From the NCBI RefSeq assembly GCF_001439605.1, contig NZ_LMBX01000011.1:71063-135062 (forward strand): DNA of 64,000 nt, written 5' to 3'. A program made the translations under genes and the position numbers. This DNA comes from Cytobacillus praedii (GTDB lineage Bacteria > Bacillota > Bacilli > Bacillales > Cytobacillaceae). The stretch's first letter is position 1. Each line of letters begins with the position of its first letter. Below are positions 55,437 through 63,239 of this stretch, piece by piece. The notes beneath the pieces were generated by a model, which saw nothing but the letters and a program-made list of their open reading frames with translations, did not search any database and was not told where the DNA came from.

Positions 55437-56027
55437 ATGTTTGGACGAAGAGGACATCCAGCATATACAGTTCAATTACCTGCTCATCATCCTTACTCAA
55501 ACATGAATCGCTATGGACCGAGCATGCATAATCATTCAGACCGTCAGCGGCCATCAGCTTATTACCCAAATCCTGCTGATCAGTGGGGGAATTCTTATTC
55601 CCCGCAACAAGTACCATTTAATCAAATGCCGCCCCATGGATATAATCCCTATCCAATCTCCCATCCATCAGTAAATCCATACTTTGGGGCGGGTTCTTAC
55701 CCTAATTATAGCATGCAGCCGTATGGACAGCAGAAACAGCCTAATCATATCCAAAACATTTTTCAAAACCCGCTAGAGCCTGAACCAAACTCTAATTTTT
55801 CCAGCTCGAATCAGCCATTTTCTGCAAATCCATATATGAACCCTTATCCTAAACAATCATTTATTGCAAAACAGCCCTCAGGGGTTAAATCGATTATGAA
55901 TTCCTTTAAAGGTCAAGATGGAACACTAGATATTAATAAAATGGTTGATACAGCTGGTTCAATGATGAATGCTGTAAGCCAGGTCTCTTCAATGGTAAAG
56001 GGGCTAGGGGGAATAATAAAAGTGTAG
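55437..56027 (+). CDS. yppG: YppG-like protein, Pro/Tyr/Asn-rich
   Basis: A 196-residue protein. The first 125 residues are low complexity, rich in proline, tyrosine, asparagine, histidine and glutamine (repeats of PYPxxNPY type). The last 60 residues form a more ordered domain: SGVKSIMNSFKGQDGTLDINKMVDTAGSMMNAVSQVSSMVKGLGGIIKV, typical of the YppG family, shared with some spore-coat-like proteins. AAGGAGGAAG lies 9 nt before the ATG. The composition suggests a coat or surface protein, but this is an inference. Confidence 0.82.
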   Translation: MFGRRGHPAYTVQLPAHHPYSNMNRYGPSMHNHSDRQRPSAYYPNPADQWGNSYSPQQVPFNQMPPHGYNPYPISHPSVNPYFGAGSYPNYSMQPYGQQKQPNHIQNIFQNPLEPEPNSNFSSSNQPFSANPYMNPYPKQSFIAKQPSGVKSIMNSFKGQDGTLDINKMVDTAGSMMNAVSQVSSMVKGLGGIIKV

Positions 56028-56042
56028 GAAGAATGTAGGGAG

Positions 56043-56069
56043 AAAAATGGCTTAATGGCCATTTTTTTT
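56043..56069 (+). terminator. Rho-independent terminator after yppG
   Basis: AAAAATGG-CTTAATGG-CCATTTTT continuing into T residues. Confidence 0.8.
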
Positions 56070-56161
56070 CATTTGTAGAATAATACGAATTCACATAATT
56101 TTATTGACAATTACTAACATAAAATGAAAAAATAGATTTTGATAAGAAAGGAGGAGTGGAT

Positions 56162-57025
56162 GTGTTAAGAATCATACAGCAAATTATTATTATCTTCCTC
56201 TTAATACTTTCATTAGCTGCACTGCCTATGATTATAGAAGTGAACACGGCTGAGAACAAGCTAGAATGGAACATTGAAAAACTGCCTAAAATATATGGCT
56301 CATTTATTAGTGAGGTAAGCAAAGGAAGTCTCGGATCATACCAATTGGGCACACAGGTTAGGGACATTGAACAAGATATTGGAGACAACTTTTTTACTAG
56401 TTTAAAAGTCATGCTTATCGGGGTAAACGCAAGCATAGCCATTAGTTTACTATTTGGTATTTTCCTTAGTCGTTTCCGGCTAACTAAAATATTCAACTTT
56501 TTTATAAATATCTTAGCTGCTATACCTGATTTTATTATCATTATTATGTCAATGATTCTTGCTGTGAAAATTTATAGATGGACAGGTATAAGAGTGATCT
56601 CGTTGAGACCAGATGCAGGTGCATTAAATACTTGGTTTCCCACACTGCTTGTTGCCATCGCACCAACGCTCTATTTATTTAAATTGATTGCTGTTAAGTA
56701 TTTTCAAACGAGCAGCGAAGATTATATTAGAACAGCAGTCGCAAAAGGGATGAGCTTAAATTATATTAATTTCCAGCATGTATATAAAAATATTGAACCG
56801 TTCATTACTGCAGAATTAGTTAAAGTTATTTCTTTAGCGATTGGAAACCTTTTTATTATTGAATACATATTAAATGTCTCTGGCATTACAAAGTTTATTT
56901 TTCAAAGCAATGAGATTCAGCCGATTGCCATTGGTCTATTTTCCATGCTATTAATTTCAGCTATTGTTTATGTATCAGTAAGACTAGTATTCTATCTATT
57001 CAAACGAGGATTTATATATGAATAA
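56162..57025 (+). CDS. ABC transporter permease (Dpp/Opp B-type, divergent)
   Basis: A 287-residue permease with six predicted helices and an extracytoplasmic loop after the first (about 25–75), the layout of DppB/OppB-type peptide or nickel permeases. The EAA coupling loop that contacts an ATPase is visible but divergent: DYIRTAVAKGMSLNYINFQHVYKN (about 187–210) with the conserved G196. GTG 56162 lies 7 nt after GGAGG; GTG 56156 overlaps it. Its end overlaps the next gene by 8 nt, so the two permeases are made together. No ATPase or binding-protein gene is near. Confidence 0.85.
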   Translation: MLRIIQQIIIIFLLILSLAALPMIIEVNTAENKLEWNIEKLPKIYGSFISEVSKGSLGSYQLGTQVRDIEQDIGDNFFTSLKVMLIGVNASIAISLLFGIFLSRFRLTKIFNFFINILAAIPDFIIIIMSMILAVKIYRWTGIRVISLRPDAGALNTWFPTLLVAIAPTLYLFKLIAVKYFQTSSEDYIRTAVAKGMSLNYINFQHVYKNIEPFITAELVKVISLAIGNLFIIEYILNVSGITKFIFQSNEIQPIAIGLFSMLLISAIVYVSVRLVFYLFKRGFIYE

Positions 57026-59411
57026 ACTAATTAAACTCAACTATTCTTTATATATTGGAATAATCTGTGTTTCAATCTTGCTTTTTCTTTGTATATTTGG
57101 ACCTATGATGGCGTCGCATTCATTGACAGAAACGTTAGAAACTCAATATACGGATGGGAAGGTCATTTCACCGCCAATGGAGCCGTTTGAAACAGTGGAC
57201 TATCCATTAGGGACCGATAAATGGGGTTATGACTTACTGTCGATGATTTTACATGGGATTCGTTATACAGTGTTTATTGCTTTAGCTATTACATTAATAA
57301 AAATGATTGTCGGAACAGTACTTGGTTTATATATTGGGCAGTGGAAAAGGACACCTGGCTGGATGGTTGCTTTTGAAAATGCCTGGAGCTATGTACCTTT
57401 ATTTTTGATCCTTTACTTTTTTATGAGGCCAATCAATTTTAATAGTCAGCTAGAAACGAGTACACTTTTAGGCTATTTCATTGTAATTGCTTCCATAATT
57501 AGTATTCCGAGTATAGTTTCTTCTGTTAGATTGAAAACAGTTGAATTGAATAAATCCGTTTATATTGAGGCAGCTAAAACATTAGGTGCAAGTAATAATA
57601 GACTTATTTGGAGACATATTTTTCCGCAATTAAAAGAAACCATCTTAGTTATGTTTATTCTTGAAATTGTCTATGTCATTACTATTATGGGGCAGCTTGC
57701 ATTAGTAAATATTTTTGTCGGGGGAACGCTCAGGCGTTTTGACCCGCTTATTTATCTTTCTGTGACAAAGGAATTGTCAGGATTAGTTGGTCAGGCCAGA
57801 TTAAATATATATGGAAATACACATATCCTCATTGTTCCATTAATCGTGTTATTATTTACAACTATTTCATTTAGTTTGCTAGCAAACGGCTTGAAGAATC
57901 GTTTTCAATCGAATTATGCCCGGACACCTTGGATAAGAATTGGACAAGTGCCGCGTATGAAGCCTGTTAGAAAAAAGTTTGGTGAAAAACGTAAACTTTG
58001 GCCGCCAAGAGGAGAAAGTATAGCAATCCTTGCTTTATTTTTAGTTTTTATTGGAGCTGGCACATATGTGTATTTAACGAAAGATTCAGATGTGGGTGTA
58101 AAAAATTACAGTAAAGCTGCGTATGATATACACCTTGCAATGGATGAAAATGGATTGTTTGATACTGAAGCAACCATCCAAGTGAAGAACAAATCAGAAG
58201 ATGATTGGGATGAGCTAGTATTTTATTTTATTCCCAATGTATTTACAGAGGGACATTCTTTTGACTCAGTTAAGGGTAATGCTACGGTGAAAGTAAAGGA
58301 AATAGAAGTAGATGGGGAAAAGGCTGATTACAGTTTGAAAAAGGATACATTAAAGATCGCACTCGCTGACAATATGAAGGGAAAAAGTAAGCATACAGTA
58401 AAGGTTGCATATGAATTTACCCCTCCAGAGCAAGGAGTTCGTTTTTCAAAAGAAAAAGATAATTATTACTTAGCTCAATGGTATCCAATGCTTGCGACTT
58501 ATCAGAATGGCAAGTGGAACAAAGAGGATTATTCTGATGGAATAGAGACCTATCATGTTGGTTTTTCCGATTATAAGGTAACTTATAAGCTTCCAGAAGG
58601 CTATTCATTTATTTCCTCCGCGGAAAAGGACCCTAAACCTGAGGCGAATGAGGGAAGTGTGAAAATAAAAAAGATAAGAGATTTTTTTATTGCCGTTACA
58701 AAGGACATGGATATCCATGAAGCGACGGCAAATGATGGAGTGAAGATCCGCTTATTTACAAAAATCGATCATGACAAAAATATCGATGAATCATTAAAAC
58801 TGGCTAAAGATGCCCTATCATTTTATCAAGAAAAAATTGGCGCTTACCCTCATAAACAGTTGGATATCATTCTTGATAACGGACTTTTTATGGAATACCC
58901 CGGGATTGTAACAATCAACCCGTATATTCAAGATAGCAATTTCTATCGCCTTTCGATCGTCCATGAAATTGCCCATCAATATTTCTATGGGGTTGTTGCC
59001 AATGATCAATATAATGAGGGTTGGGTTGACGAGGGCATAACAGAGTTTGCAACATCGCTGTATTTTTATATCGCGGAAAATCAGTGGGAAGGGCAAGCAT
59101 TTGCTACTCCTAAGTACCGGATGGAATGGATTAGAGAAGCAGGTTTAGGCAGACAATATTCAAACGTTCCAGTTCATGAATTAAAGGATACAGGATATAT
59201 ATATGGACAGCCTGCAGTTGAATTGCTAAAAATGATGAAGAGTAAGTATCAATTGAATGGTGATGATGTAAAGGAAGTGAGCATGCAGTTCCTTTCAGAT
59301 TACTATCACCATTTTATGTATAAGGAAGTTGATACCTCAGAATTTATTCGATTTACAAAAGATTACTTCCTAGTTCCATCTGGTTATTTTAATGGCTGGC
59401 TTAATAAATAA
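57018..59411 (+). CDS. ABC permease fused to an M1-type zinc metallopeptidase
   Basis: A single 797-residue frame with two unlike halves. Residues 1–300 are a DppC/OppC-type permease: a first helix at about 11–31, five more, and the EAA loop EAAKTLGASNNRLIWRHIFP at 184–203. After a basic linker (300–333), a seventh helix (SIAILALFLVFIGAGTYVYL, 334–353) leads to an extracytoplasmic domain. This has the M1 beta-sandwich, the exopeptidase-type MEYPG at 625–629, zinc motif HEIAH at 649–653 and the third ligand E672 (HExxH-x18-E), plus a candidate catalytic tyrosine (Y727 or Y729). No frameshift or stop joins them. Peptide trimming coupled to transport is my inference. Confidence 0.88.
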   Translation: MNKLIKLNYSLYIGIICVSILLFLCIFGPMMASHSLTETLETQYTDGKVISPPMEPFETVDYPLGTDKWGYDLLSMILHGIRYTVFIALAITLIKMIVGTVLGLYIGQWKRTPGWMVAFENAWSYVPLFLILYFFMRPINFNSQLETSTLLGYFIVIASIISIPSIVSSVRLKTVELNKSVYIEAAKTLGASNNRLIWRHIFPQLKETILVMFILEIVYVITIMGQLALVNIFVGGTLRRFDPLIYLSVTKELSGLVGQARLNIYGNTHILIVPLIVLLFTTISFSLLANGLKNRFQSNYARTPWIRIGQVPRMKPVRKKFGEKRKLWPPRGESIAILALFLVFIGAGTYVYLTKDSDVGVKNYSKAAYDIHLAMDENGLFDTEATIQVKNKSEDDWDELVFYFIPNVFTEGHSFDSVKGNATVKVKEIEVDGEKADYSLKKDTLKIALADNMKGKSKHTVKVAYEFTPPEQGVRFSKEKDNYYLAQWYPMLATYQNGKWNKEDYSDGIETYHVGFSDYKVTYKLPEGYSFISSAEKDPKPEANEGSVKIKKIRDFFIAVTKDMDIHEATANDGVKIRLFTKIDHDKNIDESLKLAKDALSFYQEKIGAYPHKQLDIILDNGLFMEYPGIVTINPYIQDSNFYRLSIVHEIAHQYFYGVVANDQYNEGWVDEGITEFATSLYFYIAENQWEGQAFATPKYRMEWIREAGLGRQYSNVPVHELKDTGYIYGQPAVELLKMMKSKYQLNGDDVKEVSMQFLSDYYHHFMYKEVDTSEFIRFTKDYFLVPSGYFNGWLNK

Positions 59412-59413
59412 AC

Positions 59414-59450
59414 AAAAAAACAAGCAGTTCAAAACGCTGCTTGTTTTTTA
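59414..59450. terminator. Bidirectional terminator between the fusion gene and hsp20
   Basis: CAAGCAG-TTCAAAACG-CTGCTTG flanked by an A tract on one side and GTTTTTTA-type T tract on the other; it can serve both convergent genes. Confidence 0.85.
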
Positions 59451-59918
59451 CTCGATTTTATCAATCATTATTTTTTTACCTTTTTGTTTTGGTACTCGAA
59501 TTTTTAATAAACCATTTTTATAGGAGGCCTTTACTTTATTTTCATCTATTGGCTGTGGGAGAGGTATACTTCTTATTGATTTTTTCATAGAAGTCTGTTT
59601 TTTGATCATTTCTTTCTGATCATTTTCTTCTATAATTGATTCTAGGGAAAGGACAGTGATTGTGACATAATTATCAATCACATCAAGTTGGATTTGTTCT
59701 TTATTCACACCTGGAAGTTCCGCGGAGATGACGTGTTCATCATCCGTTTCACTCACACTTACCTGAAATGATGATGCAGCAGAAGTGAACGGATTCTTGA
59801 AAAATTCATCCATTGTTTGTAATAATCCTCTTACAGGCTTGTCATGGAAAAACTGATTCATTGATTTCATTAAATCCCCAAAAGGCTCATTTTTGTCTTT
59901 TTTATTCCGCTCATTCAT
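59448..59918 (-). CDS. Hsp20/alpha-crystallin family protein
   Basis: A 156-residue small heat-shock protein, an ATP-independent holdase for unfolding proteins. The alpha-crystallin domain (about 48–150) has ELPGVNKEQIQLDV and ends with ASYKNGLLKIRVPK, the conserved GxLxI/V strand. A short N-terminal arm precedes it. I start it at the ATG ending at 59918 (MNERNKKDKNEP), with AAAGGGGCTGG upstream; the longer minus-strand frame from 60050 has atypical residues. It lies 134 bp after a Crp/Fnr gene on the same strand and may be coregulated. Spore-coat Hsp20 relatives such as CotP are an alternative assignment. Confidence 0.86.
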   Translation of the reverse strand: MNERNKKDKNEPFGDLMKSMNQFFHDKPVRGLLQTMDEFFKNPFTSAASSFQVSVSETDDEHVISAELPGVNKEQIQLDVIDNYVTITVLSLESIIEENDQKEMIKKQTSMKKSIRSIPLPQPIDENKVKASYKNGLLKIRVPKQKGKKIMIDKIE

Positions 59919-60051
59919 ATTTCCAGCCCCTTTCATAGAAAAGCATAAGCCACCTGTTGGGTGTTTACGCCATGATATCATATGAAAAATAGTGGGTAAT
60001 TGTTCCAGTTGATGAATAAAAAGAAAGAACCGCAGGAATTTACGATTCATG

Positions 60052-60744
60052 TTAAATAATTTCTTCTAATAGTCTTTCGGAATCGATAATGATATTGCCG
60101 GAAGCATCTGTTTCAATTAATTTATCTTTTTTCAACTTTGTTAATGTCCTGCTGACAGTTTCTCTTGTCGTGCCAATCATATTGGCAAGGTCCTTGTTTG
60201 TAAATTCCGCCTTCAAAAGGAATAAACCATTTTCAAGCACATCTCCATGAAGCTTTGCTAAACGTACAAGCAGTTTGATTATTTGTTCATACGTGTTATT
60301 TAATACTTGTGCTTCTAGTCGTTCTTGTAAATCAACTATTTTTTCACCAAGTACATTAAATACTTTTATGCATAATTCAGGGTTTTCGATTAATACACTC
60401 TCAAACTGGTCAATTGGAACAACGACTAGTTTTGCATTCTCAAGTACTTCTGAGAAAGCCGGATATCCCCCTTTACGGAAGAAGCCGACATGAGGGAACA
60501 TATCCCCGCTTTTTGCAATGGTGACAATCTGCTCTTTGCCATTAATATCACTTTTATAAATTTTGATCCGGCCGCTTTGAATGAAGTAAACATTTTCAAG
60601 CGGATCGTCCTGCATAAAGACGTGGCTTCCTTTCTTCCATTCTCTTGAGATTGAAATACCGACTATTTTGTCCATCTCTTTATCACTAAGCCCGCGGAAA
60701 AGGGTAAATTGAGAAAGCATTTTTTTAATTTCGATTGTTTCCAT
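60052..60744 (-). CDS. Crp/Fnr-family transcription regulator
   Basis: A 230-residue regulator: an N-terminal cyclic-nucleotide-binding-like sensor fold (about 10–125), a long dimerisation helix, and a C-terminal winged helix (about 165–230) with the recognition helix in NKDLANMIGTTRETVSRTLTKL, typical of Crp/Fnr. The N-terminal and C-terminal cysteine clusters of Fnr proteins are lacking, with a single Cys in the body, so it is not an Fe–S oxygen sensor. The effector is unknown. GAGGTGAAA precedes the ATG ending at 60744; an upstream frame to 60819 has no Shine–Dalgarno. It is divergent from mrfA. Confidence 0.9.
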   Translation of the reverse strand: METIEIKKMLSQFTLFRGLSDKEMDKIVGISISREWKKGSHVFMQDDPLENVYFIQSGRIKIYKSDINGKEQIVTIAKSGDMFPHVGFFRKGGYPAFSEVLENAKLVVVPIDQFESVLIENPELCIKVFNVLGEKIVDLQERLEAQVLNNTYEQIIKLLVRLAKLHGDVLENGLFLLKAEFTNKDLANMIGTTRETVSRTLTKLKKDKLIETDASGNIIIDSERLLEEII

Positions 60745-60911
60745 ATTTTCACCTCTACTGGTAAAAGCCATTATTACCAATATTGTAACAAAAAAAACAT
60801 TTGAAAAAAGCGTATTCATGACAAAAATTTGAACGTTATATGAAAGGATTTTATGAAAGGGTAAATTTGGCAGTGGAAATAAGAAAAAAATGAAAGGTAT
60901 CTCTTTTTTAA

Positions 60912-60925
60912 CGAACGCTTATTCG
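60912..60925 (+). promoter_or_regulatory. LexA-like box upstream of mrfA
   Basis: CGAACGCTTATTCG is one mismatch (G to A) from the CGAAC-N4-GTTCG palindrome bound by Bacillus LexA. It lies just before TAGAAT (60927), a possible -10, and 28 bp before the mrfA ATG. Whether mrfAB is under LexA is not established. Confidence 0.35.
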
Positions 60926-60953
60926 CTAGAATGATAGGTATGAGGTGAATGAA

Positions 60954-63239
60954 ATGAAAGTGCGAAAAGACCTTAATGAAATAATGAATCATTTAAAAGC
61001 AGCAGAATCATTTAAAGAAAACATTGTACATTGGCAAACAATTGAAGAAAAGGAAGCTAGTACGGATGAGCTGCCTTTTGACATACATCCAGCCCTTAGG
61101 GAAGCATTACAGAAGCGGGGGATTACAAGACTGTACACTCATCAGAAATCTGCTTATGAAGAAGCTATTCAAGGAAAAAGTATTGTGGCTGTTACTCCGA
61201 CTGCTTCAGGGAAAACATTATGCTACAACCTGCCAGTTTTGCAAACGATCATAAATGATGCAAATTCTAGGGCATTATATATGTTTCCGACAAAAGCGTT
61301 AGCACAGGATCAAAAGAGTGAAATTAACGAAATCATCGAAGAAGCAGGCTTGCCAATTAACAGCTATACATATGATGGAGATACTCCTTCAAATATTCGT
61401 CAAAAGGTACGAAAAGCGGGGCATGTGGTAATTACAAATCCGGATATGCTCCATTCGGCTATTTTGCCTCATCATACGAAATGGGTCTCGCTATTCGAAA
61501 ATCTAAAATATGTTGTGATTGATGAACTCCATATTTACAGAGGTGTTTTTGGAAGTCATGTAGCAAATGTGATCAGACGTTTACAAAGAATTTGCAGGTT
61601 TTATGGAAGTAATCCTACCTTTATTTGTACATCTGCGACGATTGCCAATCCGCTTGAGTTAGCAGAAAGCCTCACAGAAAAACGTGTTTCTCTTATTGAT
61701 AATAATGGAGCACCAAGTGGGAGGAAACATTTTGTCTTTTACAATCCTCCGATTGTTAATCATCCGTTAAATATTAGAAGAAGTGCTACACTAGAAGTAA
61801 GAAAACTTGCAAGTGAACTATTGAAAAATAAGGTTCAGACGATTGTTTTTGCAAGAAGCCGTGTGCGGGTGGAGATATTAGTCACTTATCTGCAAGAGCT
61901 TATCAAGCATAAATTGGGACCAAAAGCTATACGGGGGTATCGTGGAGGCTATTTGCCAACGGAAAGGCGTGAAATTGAAAAAGGTCTCCGTTCAGGCGAG
62001 ATATTTGGAGTAGTGAGCACCAATGCACTTGAATTAGGTGTTGATATTGGGCAGCTGCAGGTTTGTATTATGACGGGATATCCTGGAACGATTGCAAGCG
62101 CATGGCAGCAGGCTGGACGGGCAGGTAGAAGGCATAGTGAATCCCTTGTGATTATGGTCGCATCAAGCAGTCCTCTTGATCAATTTATCATTCAAAATCC
62201 TGATTATTTTTTCAAACGCAGCCCGGAAACAGCCAGAATTAATCCAGATAACCTGATCATCTTAATTGACCATATGAAGTGTGCGGCTTACGAGCTTCCC
62301 TTTAAGGCAGGTGAGCGGTTTGGTTCATTTGAAACAGAAGAAGTGCTTGAATACTTAGCTGAAGAGAGGGTTCTTTATCAAAATGGCGATAAATATTACT
62401 GGATGAATGATTCATTTCCAGCCCATAATATAAGCCTTCGTTCAGCCTCTCAAGAAAATGTTGTCATCATTGATCAAACTGACGTAGCAAATGTTAAGGT
62501 AATTGGTGAAATGGATCGTTTTTCAGCAATGACTTTATTGCATGAGGAGGCTATTTATCTGCATCAGGGTACACAATTTCAAGTAGAACTGCTTGATTGG
62601 GAGGAAAAGAAAGCATTTGTAAGAGAAGTCGATGTTGATTATTACACAGATGCTAATCTTGCTGTTCAGCTAAAAGTTCTAGAACAGGATAAACAGCAAT
62701 CAATTCTTTCAGGAGAAATCGGCTATGGAGATGTTAGCATCATTGCCATGGCAACGATATTTAAGAAAATAAAGTTTGAAACACATGAAAATATTGGTTC
62801 AGGACCGATCTCACTCCCAGAAGAGGAACTTCATACAAGTGCTGCTTGGATTTCTTTGCATAAAGAGATAGGGCAGTTCAATCAAGAGAGATTAGAGCAG
62901 GGATTAATAGGGACTTCACATGCACTTAAATCAATTGCTCCTTTATTTGTCATGTGTGATCCTCAGGATATCCATGTTGTACCGCAAGTGAAAGCTGCCC
63001 ATAATGAAAAACCAACAATTTTCTTCTATGATCGCTACCCAGGAGGAGTCGGATTGAGTGAAAAAATATTTGATGGATTCCAGTTTGTTTTAAAAGAGGC
63101 TAGTGATCTGGTGAAGAAATGTCAATGTGCCTATGGTTGTCCTTCTTGCATTGGCATTGATTCCTCATCAGAGAACGCAAAGTCTGATGTTCTGAAAGTA
63201 TTTGAAACGTTCATGAATGGTGAGATTTATGTCAATTAA
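60954..63239 (+). CDS. mrfA: DEAD/DEAH-box helicase MrfA (YprA)
   Basis: MrfA is the helicase of the MrfAB pathway that repairs mitomycin-C-type lesions in B. subtilis independently of UvrABC. The helicase core has the Q-type region YTHQKSAYEEAI, Walker A TPTASGKT (81–88), DELH at about 189–192, SATIANP, and motif VI HQAGRAGRR in the second RecA fold. The C-terminal DUF1998-type domain carries the four cysteines CxC-x3-C-x2-C (QCAYGCPSCIG, near 722–731). ATG 60954 lies after GAGGTGA, giving 761 residues (749 in B. subtilis). Its end overlaps mrfB by 11 nt. Confidence 0.95.
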   Translation: MKVRKDLNEIMNHLKAAESFKENIVHWQTIEEKEASTDELPFDIHPALREALQKRGITRLYTHQKSAYEEAIQGKSIVAVTPTASGKTLCYNLPVLQTIINDANSRALYMFPTKALAQDQKSEINEIIEEAGLPINSYTYDGDTPSNIRQKVRKAGHVVITNPDMLHSAILPHHTKWVSLFENLKYVVIDELHIYRGVFGSHVANVIRRLQRICRFYGSNPTFICTSATIANPLELAESLTEKRVSLIDNNGAPSGRKHFVFYNPPIVNHPLNIRRSATLEVRKLASELLKNKVQTIVFARSRVRVEILVTYLQELIKHKLGPKAIRGYRGGYLPTERREIEKGLRSGEIFGVVSTNALELGVDIGQLQVCIMTGYPGTIASAWQQAGRAGRRHSESLVIMVASSSPLDQFIIQNPDYFFKRSPETARINPDNLIILIDHMKCAAYELPFKAGERFGSFETEEVLEYLAEERVLYQNGDKYYWMNDSFPAHNISLRSASQENVVIIDQTDVANVKVIGEMDRFSAMTLLHEEAIYLHQGTQFQVELLDWEEKKAFVREVDVDYYTDANLAVQLKVLEQDKQQSILSGEIGYGDVSIIAMATIFKKIKFETHENIGSGPISLPEEELHTSAAWISLHKEIGQFNQERLEQGLIGTSHALKSIAPLFVMCDPQDIHVVPQVKAAHNEKPTIFFYDRYPGGVGLSEKIFDGFQFVLKEASDLVKKCQCAYGCPSCIGIDSSSENAKSDVLKVFETFMNGEIYVN

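Noticed and set aside
57900-58080. Sequencing frameshift that merges two genes
   Set aside because: The linker and TM helix between permease and peptidase read in one frame with normal codon use, and no start with Shine–Dalgarno lies ahead of the peptidase part.
60052-60744. Fnr oxygen sensor
   Set aside because: The cysteine ligands for the Fe–S cluster are absent, so only a general Crp/Fnr call is justified.
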